From Anthracocystis setariae (Eukaryota; Basidiomycota; Ustilaginomycetes; Ustilaginales; Ustilaginaceae), in assembly GCA_928724745.1 (NCBI GenBank), contig CAKMXJ010000008.1, forward strand, positions 558,001 through 622,000: a stretch of 64,000 nucleotides of DNA, written 5' to 3'. Below, in pieces: positions 30,503-39,899 of the stretch. Both the position numbers and the translations under genes were made by a program. The notes below the pieces were generated by a model that had not been told where the DNA came from, did not search any database, and saw nothing but the letters and a program-made list of their open reading frames with translations. Each line of letters opens with the position of its first letter. Within the stretch, counting starts at the first letter, position 1.

Positions 30503-30594
30503 GCTATCACCCTTGGAAAGAAATAACAGGGCTATTCGAATCAAACGATACTCACATCACAGCCAACATATCCACTTGCGGCTGCTTCCCCAAA

Positions 30595-31140
30595 ATGACG
30601 ACTCCTTCGCAAATCAGTATCTTACCCCGCCACCTCGTTGAGCGGGCAGCGCGTTGCCGAGCTTCTGCAACAGCAGCATGCGCAGATCCGACTTCTTCTG
30701 GCTGCTCGTGCTCCCGACAAGCTCACTCACCAATCGGGGAACAATGTCACAATCTCGCACATCGCCTTCGACATCAACAGCGTCACATCGATCCAGGATG
30801 CATTGCACGGCAGTTAGGCGGCGTACGTGCTGAATCCTCCTTTCTTCTTCGACGGCGTTGATCCGTTTGTGCTTTGGCAGACGTTTGCGGACAACCTTGT
30901 CAAGGCTGCCAACGAGTGCGCCGGGTTGAACAAGATCGTATTCCTGTCGGCCGTTGGTGTGGACAAGGAGAAGGATATTGGGATTCGTATTGGCGAAGCG
31001 GCTTTGTTGAATGGATTGAAGGATGGGATCGAGGTGGTGACGTTGCGTACTGCTCTGTTCCTGAGCAACTTCCGAATGTTCCTACCGATGGTTTTGAACA
31101 ACCTCCCCCCCTCGCAAGTCGAGCGGTACAAAAACATATC
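30595..31140 (+). pseudogene. NmrA-like NAD(P)-binding protein, frameshifted, interrupted and truncated
   Basis: The ATG at 30595 starts MTTPSQISIL, the first strand of an NmrA/NAD(P)-binding Rossmann fold. Right after it, at about 30624, the similarity jumps one frame and continues ATSLSGQRVAELLQQQ (where the family has GATGxxG) through TISHIAFDINSV to a TAG at 30815. It resumes in the same frame with VLNPPFFFDGVDPF, then KIVFLSAVGVDKEKDIGIR, TLRTALFLSNFRMFLPMVL, and then loses similarity near 31110, about 100 residues short of a normal C-terminus. Known: NmrA-like proteins are NADP-sensing or reductase proteins of about 290-350 residues. Frameshift, stop and truncation together make it a pseudogene. 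Confidence 0.8.
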
Positions 31141-31347
31141 CTCTCACGCCTCAACTTCACCACCTGCCAAATGACAACTTCCTTACCTACTGCTAAAGCG
31201 ATGCATGTATTACAAAAAAAAAGAAAAGAATGGGGCTTGAGTGCGTGTGTGCGTGCGATGCGTTCCGTTGCGTTGCGAATAGTATTACTGTATTACCGCG
31301 TCCGTGCAGGTATGCTTTTATACGGAAGAGAACGTCCAGATCAACCA

Positions 31348-34116
31348 TCAACGATCCCAACCGGGAACCACCTTCTTGGCGGGTTTAGGAGACGCCTGAG
31401 CTGCGCGTGGAGATGATGCTGCTGAATTGACCGACACCGTAGTGCGAGGCTTTGCACCAGAAACCGTTCTGTGCTGCTTGCCCTTTGAAACCCCCACTGT
31501 CTCGGTCACGGCTGGCGCTGCTTGAGCAGTCGAGCTCTTGGCCGCCGTGAGCGCGTTGAGTGGAACTGCTGCTGCTGCTGCTGCTGCTGCGTGTCCTACT
31601 TTCAACGATGGTGCCACGACCTGCTGGTTGGTCGCACGTTTCACCTCGGCGTCAGTGTCGACCTCGGCCTCGCCAGGCAGCTCGCGTCGGTAGAAAAGCA
31701 GATAGGCGAGACCGTCGTGGCCGTAGTCTCGATTGGGAGAGGCTACATTACGCACCACATGCTCAGTCGGGATCGTGTGGAAGAGTGTATCGTCGATGTG
31801 GAGCCAAGTGCGGCCGTCCTGTCGCAAGACATCGACAGTATAGTGTCCGCCCGATGCGTAGCGACCATGATGGTAGACGACGCCGAACAGGCGGTATCGT
31901 GGTCGAGGCCGCGAACGCATGGTCGGACTGAGCACCTCGGGTGCGATCTCCAGCGTGGTGCCATACGACAGAGGCTTCTGACTCTTTTGGACACCACCGA
32001 TCTCGTCATAGATGAATCGCTTGAGATGCAAAACAAGCACGGGAGGAAGCGATTCGATAAACACCTGCTTGGTGGCATCGACTTGAGCGCTGCGCGAAGG
32101 CGACCAGACACCAGGAATGGTCTCAGGTTCGGTGAGGTTGAGAAGCGCATCTTCGATCGATTGCACATGCGGCGGCTGGATGTCGAGCTGCAGAGGCTGG
32201 TAGGGTTCTAGCGTGACGCTGTCCTTGGCTCCCGGGGTTTTGAGCACGCTGCGAAGCTTTCCACCAAAGATGCGAGTGATAGGAGATTCGGACGTTGACG
32301 TGGTGCGTGTAAATGCGGTTTTGCCCTTTTGACCCACTTCCATCCAACCTTCTTCCGACGGGCTGACAGGACGCATGACTTCACGCTCGATGATATCGTC
32401 CTCATCGAGTGTCGCCTCTAGACCGAGACCGATCGCGTCGGCGGAAACGCCCTCCTTGGTCATCTGCACTCCGAGGCGTCGAAGATCCTCGCTGGAAACA
32501 CCATTGAGCTTCTTCTCCTCCTCGGACATCTTGGATAGGATGCCGTTGGGTCCGCCTGCCAGCTGTGCGATCTTGACCGCGGATCTGTGTTGTGCCGAGA
32601 TGAGCTCCTCGTGGAGGGTGTCGAGGAAGAAACCGAGAAACTCTTCGGCATCCTCCTGATGACCGCGACGCATCTGATCGAAGCGTTTGTTGAGACGCAT
32701 GGCATCGTAGACGAATTCAGGGAGGAATGGCTCCGAGGCAGCGGCAAGAGATGCATCTTGACCGGGCAGAGGCGAAGCAACGGTTGCATTTGCAGCATGC
32801 GTAGGCAGAAACTCGCGCAAAAAGTGGATGACGGCTTCCATCAGAGGCGTCGAGTTTCCAAAGTCGGCAGGGACCTCGCGACCAACCAGGCTGAAGAGGT
32901 TGTAGAAGGGTGCGCAGTAGACAAGCGTTTGAAGAATGGCGTTGGCGAAGCAGAAGTTGCCCTTGTTGACGAGGCCACGAGGATGGGTGACGGGCGCGTC
33001 GAAACGGGTGTGAGCGTCCGAGAGAAGACGTTCTAGGCTCATGACAACAGGCTTGTTCTGTGAGATGCCCGACTTTCGTGAAGACTTTCGACTGTTGACA
33101 GCTTTTGGCGAACGGGAGAGTGAAGGCGAGCCAGTATCGGAGGAAGCCGATGCCTCTGCACCGACGTTGACGCTGACACCGATGGGACCCTTGGAAGTGA
33201 GACCGGCGCGTCCAAGTGTGTCGGCCCAAGACTTGGGCGTGCCCCATGCGTTGATCTTGGGCGAGGTGATCTGGGGTGTGGTGGTGGAAACTACTGAATC
33301 AGCAGCCGTAGCGCTGGTGGCTTCGGTGAGAGAAGATGCTGCAAGCATGTGAGGTTCGGATGTCTGCGGAGAGGATGGATAGGTGGAGACTGAAGAAGGT
33401 GCTGGCGTGCTTTGTGAGTTTTGAGATGGGACGAGGCGGCTGGGTTTGGGTAGAGACTCGAGAAGTGAAGTGAAGCTGGGAAATTGACTTGGTTCTGGCC
33501 GGCAACCGTAAGAGAGGGTGAGGCCAGGTGCTGAAGATGGAGAGGGTGGACGGTGGGCTGCACCGAGGCCGTCGCCTGGTAAGGTCTGGAGGTATGGGTC
33601 GATGCGCGGCGCAGCCTGGTACGAGGAGGAGGGTTGTAGATTGTGTGCTGCTGCCGCGGCGGCGGCGGCGGCTTGTCGCCTTTGCTTGGCACGCGGTGAT
33701 AGCTGACCGACTTGTCGAATGATGACGCTGTCTAGACCAGCAGTACCGATGGAGGGTATGGACGTGATTGATGTGGAGGAAGAGGGAGACGTGGAGCTGC
33801 CGGAGGATTCATCGACGAAGGATTTTGAGACGAAAGAGGGCGCAGTAGCGCTCGAGAGGGGGAGGGATGAGGACGAAGCGTGAGGGGCTTGCCATGCTGG
33901 TGTTAAGGGGGGAGCCTGTGACTGCGGAGGAGCGGGTTTTGAGGATGCGGATGCCCAAGTGGTTGTTGGCTGCGAGTGATGCTGTGAAGATGCTGAAGAT
34001 GCTGCAAAGGAAGCCGGCACAGATTCGATGGACGAGCTGTCTGCCGAGGGAGGTTGATGCAGAGCAGATGTTGTTGCGATGCTAGAGGCACCAGCTTGCG
34101 ATATTGGCGGCACCAT
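31348..34116 (-). CDS. Ubiquitin-specific protease, USP10/Ubp3-like
   Basis: 922 residues from MVPPISQAG; an upstream in-frame GTG exists but the ATG at 34116 is preferred. Seen: a Ser/Pro/Ala-rich N-terminal 370 residues; the Cys box NKGNFCFANAILQTL (Cys about 388; most USPs have NxGNxCYxNA, so FCFAN is a mild variant); the QEDAEEFLGFFLDTLHEEL box; LVLHLKRFIYD; and the His box GRYASGGHYTVDV, then a WLHIDDT strand. Known: this is the C19 peptidase fold; the catalytic region most resembles Ubp3/USP10, which works with Bre5/G3BP in vesicle traffic, ribophagy and stress granules. Inferred: an active cytosolic deubiquitinase with an intact Cys/His pair. The C-terminus has an Ala run and a basic tail. 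Confidence 0.9.
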   Translation of the reverse strand: MVPPISQAGASSIATTSALHQPPSADSSSIESVPASFAASSASSQHHSQPTTTWASASSKPAPPQSQAPPLTPAWQAPHASSSSLPLSSATAPSFVSKSFVDESSGSSTSPSSSTSITSIPSIGTAGLDSVIIRQVGQLSPRAKQRRQAAAAAAAAAHNLQPSSSYQAAPRIDPYLQTLPGDGLGAAHRPPSPSSAPGLTLSYGCRPEPSQFPSFTSLLESLPKPSRLVPSQNSQSTPAPSSVSTYPSSPQTSEPHMLAASSLTEATSATAADSVVSTTTPQITSPKINAWGTPKSWADTLGRAGLTSKGPIGVSVNVGAEASASSDTGSPSLSRSPKAVNSRKSSRKSGISQNKPVVMSLERLLSDAHTRFDAPVTHPRGLVNKGNFCFANAILQTLVYCAPFYNLFSLVGREVPADFGNSTPLMEAVIHFLREFLPTHAANATVASPLPGQDASLAAASEPFLPEFVYDAMRLNKRFDQMRRGHQEDAEEFLGFFLDTLHEELISAQHRSAVKIAQLAGGPNGILSKMSEEEKKLNGVSSEDLRRLGVQMTKEGVSADAIGLGLEATLDEDDIIEREVMRPVSPSEEGWMEVGQKGKTAFTRTTSTSESPITRIFGGKLRSVLKTPGAKDSVTLEPYQPLQLDIQPPHVQSIEDALLNLTEPETIPGVWSPSRSAQVDATKQVFIESLPPVLVLHLKRFIYDEIGGVQKSQKPLSYGTTLEIAPEVLSPTMRSRPRPRYRLFGVVYHHGRYASGGHYTVDVLRQDGRTWLHIDDTLFHTIPTEHVVRNVASPNRDYGHDGLAYLLFYRRELPGEAEVDTDAEVKRATNQQVVAPSLKVGHAAAAAAAAVPLNALTAAKSSTAQAAPAVTETVGVSKGKQHRTVSGAKPRTTVSVNSAASSPRAAQASPKPAKKVVPGWDR

Positions 34117-34841
34117 GATGTACACGGTTGCTCGATCAAGGGATCAAAGAACAGCAAGACTTAAGACGATATAATGGGAGATGATTGCGGCGAAATGTCT
34201 TAAGAGTGTGGCTAGGTGACCAGCGGGAAAGATGCTCCTCGGCTCGAATAAGCGACTGACTCTGCAGGGAAGCAAGTAGATCGAGAGGCGCTCCGTACTG
34301 TGGATCGATATACCAGAAGGACGAAGTTGTTTGGACGAAAAGAAGGAGGTGTTGGTGGGATGAGAAGGATAGAATGGACGAGTGACGGTCTGAATATGTC
34401 AACGCATTATTATTGATTTGGTTGATTGGATTTTGATTTTGATTTTGATTATTGAATTCAAATGCAAAATGCAAAATGCAAAATGCAAAAAGCGCCTTGT
34501 TGGATCCAATCCAACCAACCCAACTCACACGAACATGTCCTTTTCTTTTTGCTTTTCCTGCCTCTTTTCTTTTTCTTTTTCCCTTTCTTTCTCCCTTTCA
34601 TCCGAGCTCAGCCATCGGCATATTGCATAACCGATCTAACAATGAAACATCTTCCAACTTGCTTGTCTTGCGCGCCCCTCTTTCAACGACTATTCCGTGC
34701 TTCTTCACAATCACATACTGCAGTATTACTATGCTATTACCATCGGTCCACTTCCAGCTGGACACAGTTTCAATTCAAAGAGGCGAGTGTGCAATGAGAA
34801 AATTACAAGATACGACGACAACGACAATGACGATTCACCGC
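34117..34841. other. Intergenic: USP promoter and 3' flank of the next gene
   Basis: About 725 bases. It contains two adjacent short tandem arrays (34429-34492) and a pyrimidine-rich block of TTTCTTTTTCCC type near 34545-34600. No gene is supported. Confidence 0.55.
34429..34492. repeat. Adjacent (GATTTT)n and (GCAAAAT)n arrays
   Basis: Three to four 6-base units are followed by about four 7-base units, roughly 310 bases upstream of the USP start. Confidence 0.85.
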
Positions 34842-36683
34842 TTACGAGGTGGCGTCAATGGGCACTTGGTTCGGTGGGGCAGGCGTTTTACCCATCGGAG
34901 CCGAGGTGGATTGGTCGGCTGCTCGCCCGTGTGGGTCTCCCGGGTAGACTTGATTGGTGGTGTTGTTGGTGGGAGGCGCCGCAAAGTCGAGTGAAACCGT
35001 CGAGGGATTAGTGGGCGGCAGCGTGGCTCCTGGCGCGGCCACTGGTGCTGGCGTGCTGGTGGCAGGCGTTGTTGTCGTAGTTGCCGCTCGAACCGCTGGT
35101 CTGCCATCCGATCGTCCCGCTGCTCTCGATGCTTCAGCTTCCAAGCTGGGTGCTGCTGCGTGAGGCGCAGTGGCAGCAGGGGCACTTGCTGCTGGAGCTG
35201 GTGTTGGTGTCGCCGATGGGTTGGTACCTGTAACAGGAGCAGGAGGCGTCGTGGACGGAGCCGTGCCACTCGTTGGATCCGTCGGGGCATCCCAGGGACG
35301 AGGAATCAAAGCCACTGGCAAGATCCACGTCGCCGACAGAATCACACCCTGTCCTTTGTTGAAGCTCAGAATCGTATTCCAACTCCAACCAATAAAGGTA
35401 CTGATATATCCCGTAGTCGGAGCAATCGCCTTCAAGATCGTCAACACCGCTGCAAACGATGGTGGCAAGCCGGGCGGAACATTGTTGAGCAAAAACGTCA
35501 GACACGTGTTGATCAAGTTGGCCACCTTCTCGGCCTCTTCCACATCGCCTCCCAGCTTAGCCAGCACCGGTGGAGGCAAGTACAAGTTGAACCCCCACCA
35601 AGATACATGGATCGACACCTTGGTGGCACTCGGGATCCAAATACGCTTCTGACCACCAGCAGTACCCTGTGAGCCCCCCTCCTTGGCCGGTGCATTTGTA
35701 GATGACTTCTTGTGCACCCAAGGCATCCAGCTTGGCCACTCGAGCTTGAACGATGCAGCGCTGAAAGCAGCCGCACTGTTCGGATCCGTATAGGCGCTCA
35801 GACTCAAATAGCTGGGCGCCACCTTGGATCCACTCGACGACCCGCCAAGATTGATCGAGCTAGCCTTGTGACGAAGTCCAGCCTTGGTCAAAAGCGAGTC
35901 AAACTTGTACTTGGTACCCGCCCCGATCTGGTCAAATAGCGCCTGGGTGTTGCCGTGGAAGAAATGATTTTCGTGGAGGACCTGTGTGGGCACAACCACC
36001 GACTGCGCAAGTTCCACCGTAGTGCAATCAAGGTCGCACGATAGCGTGATGGCGTTCCATAGACCGTCGTCTTCGATCGTTGCAATGTTGGCCGACTTGA
36101 CCGAAAGCGTCGAGCCCGTGGGAGTGGTGGGAGTGCCAGGGATCTTACTCCACGATGCACCTGCAGGCAAGCTCTCGAGCGAAGACCACACGGTACCCAC
36201 GCCCGTCCATCTTTCTTCTTCAGCCCTACGTCGAACAACGGTGCCCGAGGGGACAAAGGCAGCGGTAGCACGACTAGCCGCCTTCTTTGCCTCGACCTCG
36301 GCAGCGGCAGCGCGAAGCTTGTCGCAATTCATGATACTGCCATCCGAGATGAAGTCGAGCAGATCTGCGTTCGAAACGCGGCTGAAGAAAGGCGGACCAG
36401 GCTTGAGCATGGAAGCCACCTTTTGTGCTACTTCATCCGGGGTCAGCTGCTTGCCCGAGATCGAAAACGCCTGAATGGGGGCAGAAGTAGCAGAGAGCGA
36501 GCCTCCACGCGCTGTGGGACCGGGGTAACCGTGTCCACCGGTGAAGACGCGCGACTTGGGAGACAGGAAGGCGGATACGTGCGGGTTCTCTTCGAGACGA
36601 ACCGTTTTCTTTTGTGGCGAGCCGTGCGGACTGTGGCTAGCAGGCTGAGAAGCGAACGAAGTCTTCTTGGAAAGGCCCGGCAT
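34842..36683 (-). CDS. Conserved-looking protein of unknown function with C-terminal hydrophobic segments
   Basis: 613 residues, single exon from MPGLSKKTS. I do not recognise a named family. Seen: a basic Ser/Pro N-terminus (1-75); an EVAQKVASML helix; a region about 150-290 with WSSLESLPAGASWSKIPG, CDLDCTTVELAQ and HENHFFHGNTQALF; a Trp-rich passage LEWPSWMPWVHKK near 310; then an ordered block about 340-475 starting SIHVSWWGFNLYLPPPVL, with a helix LINTCLTFLLNNVPPGLPPS and two hydrophobic stretches around GYISTFIGWSWNTI and VILSATWILPVALIP; and a Pro/Thr/Ala-rich disordered tail of about 130 residues. From memory, similar HVSWWGF...LPPPV proteins occur in other basidiomycetes. Inferred only: it may associate with lipid or membrane. 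No catalytic signature. Confidence 0.7.
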   Translation of the reverse strand: MPGLSKKTSFASQPASHSPHGSPQKKTVRLEENPHVSAFLSPKSRVFTGGHGYPGPTARGGSLSATSAPIQAFSISGKQLTPDEVAQKVASMLKPGPPFFSRVSNADLLDFISDGSIMNCDKLRAAAAEVEAKKAASRATAAFVPSGTVVRRRAEEERWTGVGTVWSSLESLPAGASWSKIPGTPTTPTGSTLSVKSANIATIEDDGLWNAITLSCDLDCTTVELAQSVVVPTQVLHENHFFHGNTQALFDQIGAGTKYKFDSLLTKAGLRHKASSINLGGSSSGSKVAPSYLSLSAYTDPNSAAAFSAASFKLEWPSWMPWVHKKSSTNAPAKEGGSQGTAGGQKRIWIPSATKVSIHVSWWGFNLYLPPPVLAKLGGDVEEAEKVANLINTCLTFLLNNVPPGLPPSFAAVLTILKAIAPTTGYISTFIGWSWNTILSFNKGQGVILSATWILPVALIPRPWDAPTDPTSGTAPSTTPPAPVTGTNPSATPTPAPAASAPAATAPHAAAPSLEAEASRAAGRSDGRPAVRAATTTTTPATSTPAPVAAPGATLPPTNPSTVSLDFAAPPTNNTTNQVYPGDPHGRAADQSTSAPMGKTPAPPNQVPIDATS

Positions 36684-37584
36684 AATGAGACTTGGATAGC
36701 GGCGTAATTCGCCTAGGCTGGTGGGATGAAGATAACGTGATGGGAACGAGTGGTTCCGATACTATCGTTCCTTGCGGCTATGTAGAGGGATGGGTATCTG
36801 TCAAGGTAGAGAAGAGATAAGTCGGATAGGACCTGAGCGAGTCAAGATGGTCGAGGAGCGGAGAATGATGGATGGACACCGTGCTGGTGTATATATGAAG
36901 CGGATGGAGCAAGTACGAAAGGGCGCAGACGGGGCGGACAGGAGCTAGGCAGACGATCATGCGGTCGAGGTAAAGGCAGAGGAAGAGGCAGAGGCGGCTG
37001 CACAGGTGAAGGCAGGGGTAGAAGAAGCTTGGAGATGTCAGCGAAAATTCTACATGGCGGCTCGCTTGCACCGTCCGCCAAGCGCCTGTAAGCCTTGCAG
37101 CCACTTTGGGGCTTGTCTTTGGGACATGGGTCTCCTGTTCCGAGCGGGGTGCCTTTCCGTTACCAAATTGTTTCCAACGCCACGACTATCTCCCAACCTT
37201 AACGGAATCACTCTACCGATCTATAGCTCAAATTTGTCGCTAGCGTGGATTTCTCTCTAGCACCGAGAGAAGGTTCTCTTGGTTGCTCAAGCGCTAGCTT
37301 GTGCGACATGATGATCAGGACCCTGCGATTCTAGGTATCAGGATGATGATGCTGATGCTTGGCTGAATCTTGGCATAGAGGATCCGACCGCATGGTGTCG
37401 AAGCAATGACTAGACTCTACTCGCGGCTATCATAAGGTCGCATGCATACATGGAGCGCCTTATGCGACCGTGCACTTGTCGAACAAGGCGGCCGAACCGA
37501 GGCGCGAAGAGCGCAAGCGAATTTTATTCAGCTTGATTCTACTACGCAGCGCACATTTAGATCTCCGCACATGCATTGAAGATC

Positions 37585-37628
37585 TGTCCTTTCCTGTCCT
37601 GTCCTGTCCTGCACTGCACTGCACTGCA
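37585..37628. repeat. (TGTCC)n followed by (GCACT)n
   Basis: Four TGTCC-type units pass directly into four GCACT-type units, both with 5-base period. Confidence 0.88.
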
Positions 37629-37908
37629 CACACCACACGACCCGCTTGCCATCATCGCCTCGCCTGTTCCGGCTTTTCAACTCAGAATCATCCATGCAGT
37701 AGACATTGGAGCAGACACATATACATCTCTTTTCGAGATACATGCGGTAAGATCGGAAGCATGTGCTCTTTTCGGCGTTACATTACCCACGTGAAATGTG
37801 GTCGCACAGGACGAGGTTCAAGGAGATGATCAGGGGCCGAATTGGACGAGCGAAGCAGTGCTTGGTGTTGATGTCTCGGTTGGCTGCATCAGACCCCTGA
37901 ACACGGTC

Positions 37909-37978
37909 GTTTTTTTTTGAAAAAAATAAAATAAAAATAAAATAAAAAAAAGACGGGCCTTTTTTCCGAAAAAAATCA
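37909..37978. repeat. A/T-rich low-complexity tract
   Basis: A T run, a complex AAAATA-type run, then T and A runs. It could be the decayed poly-A tail of an inserted element, but no element body or target duplication is visible. Confidence 0.6.
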
Positions 37979-38274
37979 TGTGAGATCTAGCATAACGAAC
38001 AACGTTTCTTCGTCACCAAATTCTCTCCGCTGACATCCGACCGAGAATCTCTGAGTTGGGCATCACTTTGTTCCAGCGTCTCTTGACATCAGACTGCCAC
38101 ACTCATCGCCACGTTATTCGACATGATGGCGTCTTCATTCTAAAAAGGTACAGGTCGTGTGTGATTGTGAGACAACGATAGGGACTAGGCTTGCGCGCAC
38201 ACACACATCAAAACGAGTGGCAGCAAACGAGTGGTACAGTACAGAGTGAGATCGAGATCAAGATCGAGTCGCAT

Positions 38275-39327
38275 CTAGAACTTGTAAACCTGGTCGGCAT
38301 TGTAGCCCATGTCCTTGAGCAGACCCTTGAGTTCGCCTTGCGAACCCTTGGGTCCCTTGCCACCGCTGATGGCCTCGACCTGAGGAGGTGGGCCGCACAC
38401 AAAGATCTTGGTCTTGTTCGCCAGCTCAGGCTTGGGCAGATGCTTGGTGATCAGATCAGGCGTAACGTAGCCCTCGAAGCCGTTGAAACCCTTGGGCAGC
38501 TTGTCGAGACCGTACACCACGGTGAAGCGCTCGTCGGTCTTGGCGAGCTTGTCAAACTCTTGGCGCAGCAGGATGTCCTTGTCGGTCTTGTTGGTGTAGA
38601 TCAGAGTGACTTTGGTCTTGTCCGAAGGGTTCGAGGCAATGTCCTGCATCACCTGCCACATGGGCGTGATACCCGACCCACCCGCGATCATGCCGATCGA
38701 CTCAAACTCGTTGGCCTTGTAAGGGAACTTGGCGATGGGACCCTTGATAGCCAGCTTGTCACCGGGCTTCATCGAGTGCATGTACGTCGTCATCTTACCG
38801 CCAGGATACTTCTTGACCAAGAAGTCCATGTGGCCTTCGGTATCGGGCGAGGTGATGGGAGTGTAGGGTCGGATGACATCCTTGCCCTTGTCGTCCTTGA
38901 GACCGTCGCCGACCGCCTTGACAACCACAGCAGAAGCAACGTTCATGCCGGGCTTCTTGCCGTCTGGCAGCTCAAACACCAGCGTGGCCGAGTCGTGGTT
39001 GTAAGGCTTGATCTCCTTGAGCGTGAACTCGACGAACTGGTCTTTGTTGAGCGCACCACCCTGGACGGCTCCCTTGGCCTGGTCGGCAACCTCCTTGCCC
39101 TTCTCCTGGATCTTGTTGGAAGCCTTCCTGGGGTCGTTGAATCCACCGAGCGAATACCATGCACCCAGACCGGCGACACCACCCAGCGCGAGGATCATGG
39201 GAAGGTTGGATCCGCCAGAGGGCTTACCAGCCTCAGTGGCGTAGTGACGAACCGCGGGAGTGTTGGAGCGCAAGCTCGAACGAGCAGCCTGACCGAGCGA
39301 GGAAGTAAAAACGGGACGGATGAACAT
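38275..39327 (-). CDS. MCR1: NADH-cytochrome b5 reductase, mitochondrial (Mcr1)
   Basis: 350 residues from MFIRPVF; the frame also opens two codons earlier from a TTG. Seen: an Arg/Ser-rich mitochondrial presequence (about 1-32); a single hydrophobic segment about 43-61 (PMILALGGVAGLGAWYSL); the FAD-binding RPYTPITSP near 150; GDKLAIKGPI; the NADH-binding GGSGITPMWQVM near 213; CGPPPQVEAISG near 311; and the family terminus ending QVYKF. Known: Mcr1 passes electrons from NADH to cytochrome b5 or ascorbyl-radical systems, as an outer-membrane form and a cleaved intermembrane-space form, and supports ergosterol synthesis. The presequence plus single membrane segment fits that dual sorting. Length is slightly above yeast Mcr1. 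Confidence 0.95.
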   Translation of the reverse strand: MFIRPVFTSSLGQAARSSLRSNTPAVRHYATEAGKPSGGSNLPMILALGGVAGLGAWYSLGGFNDPRKASNKIQEKGKEVADQAKGAVQGGALNKDQFVEFTLKEIKPYNHDSATLVFELPDGKKPGMNVASAVVVKAVGDGLKDDKGKDVIRPYTPITSPDTEGHMDFLVKKYPGGKMTTYMHSMKPGDKLAIKGPIAKFPYKANEFESIGMIAGGSGITPMWQVMQDIASNPSDKTKVTLIYTNKTDKDILLRQEFDKLAKTDERFTVVYGLDKLPKGFNGFEGYVTPDLITKHLPKPELANKTKIFVCGPPPQVEAISGGKGPKGSQGELKGLLKDMGYNADQVYKF

Positions 39328-39899
39328 GGTCAACAGAAAGTATTAGGACGTACGAAGAGATGAAAGACGGAAGCGTAAGAACATGGTATCCTGCATCATG
39401 CACACAACCACAAATGGCACGACGTGCTTGGCCCATTCTCGCCTGTCTGTCCCGACTCTCTTTTTCAAGGATGAAGCCAACACCTTGATGAGCTTGTCGC
39501 TTTCTCGAGCAAAAAGACATCATCGGCGCCCTCAACGGATCAGACCGTCAAGCGTTTCTGCCAAGTGGAGGATTACAGTATTTTCACGCCTCTGTAAAGG
39601 CGCGACCTCTCGCACGAAATCTTCTCGCGCGAATGGAGCCTGGCCATGCACACGCCGATTTTCAGGCTCCTTGCATTGGCTCGTGCTTGATAATGTGATG
39701 CCTCTCAAGCAACTGCATTCATTGTTACGCCTTCACAAGTACTTAAACTCGCTCTTTCCGATCATCTCCATTCTGGCAAAGCATCGAGTTCTCTCTGTTA
39801 CATCAGCACATTCGCCTTTTCGCTGTTGCAAAGCCTTTGTTCGTCGTCACCACCACCATCACCACCAGCATCGCTGTTACCATCAGCATCGGCAACAGC
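39328..39899. other. Divergent intergenic region between MCR1 and the P-loop/nuclease gene
   Basis: About 570 bases. GATTACAGTATT near 39571 is one more copy of the recurring intergenic motif. The right end is a CAC/CAT-rich leader before the ATG at 39900. No gene. Confidence 0.55.

Larger units (their letters stand above)
29674..30594. other. Intergenic between Dabb gene and NmrA-like pseudogene
   Basis: About 920 bases. It has a palindromic GTACTGTACAGTAC cluster at about 29853-29872, a GA run at 29952-29973, another CTGTACTGTAC near 30150, and a strong TATA-like element at 30494-30502. No gene is supported. Confidence 0.55.
36684..38274. other. Gene-poor intergenic stretch of about 1.6 kb
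   Basis: It lies between two minus-strand genes. It has TATATA near 36890, TGTCC and GCACT pentamer arrays (37585-37628), A/T-rich mixed runs at 37909-37978, and TACAGTACAG near 38235 close to the MCR1 stop. Candidate frames are short and lack domains; a small unrecognised gene cannot be excluded. Confidence 0.5.

Noticed and set aside
37909..37978. A/T-rich tract considered as a retroelement tail
   Set aside because: No coding remnant, target-site duplication or terminal repeat around it.
38191..39363. 390-codon + frame opposite MCR1
   Set aside because: Antisense shadow of MCR1; repetitive Leu/Val/Gly/Arg composition.
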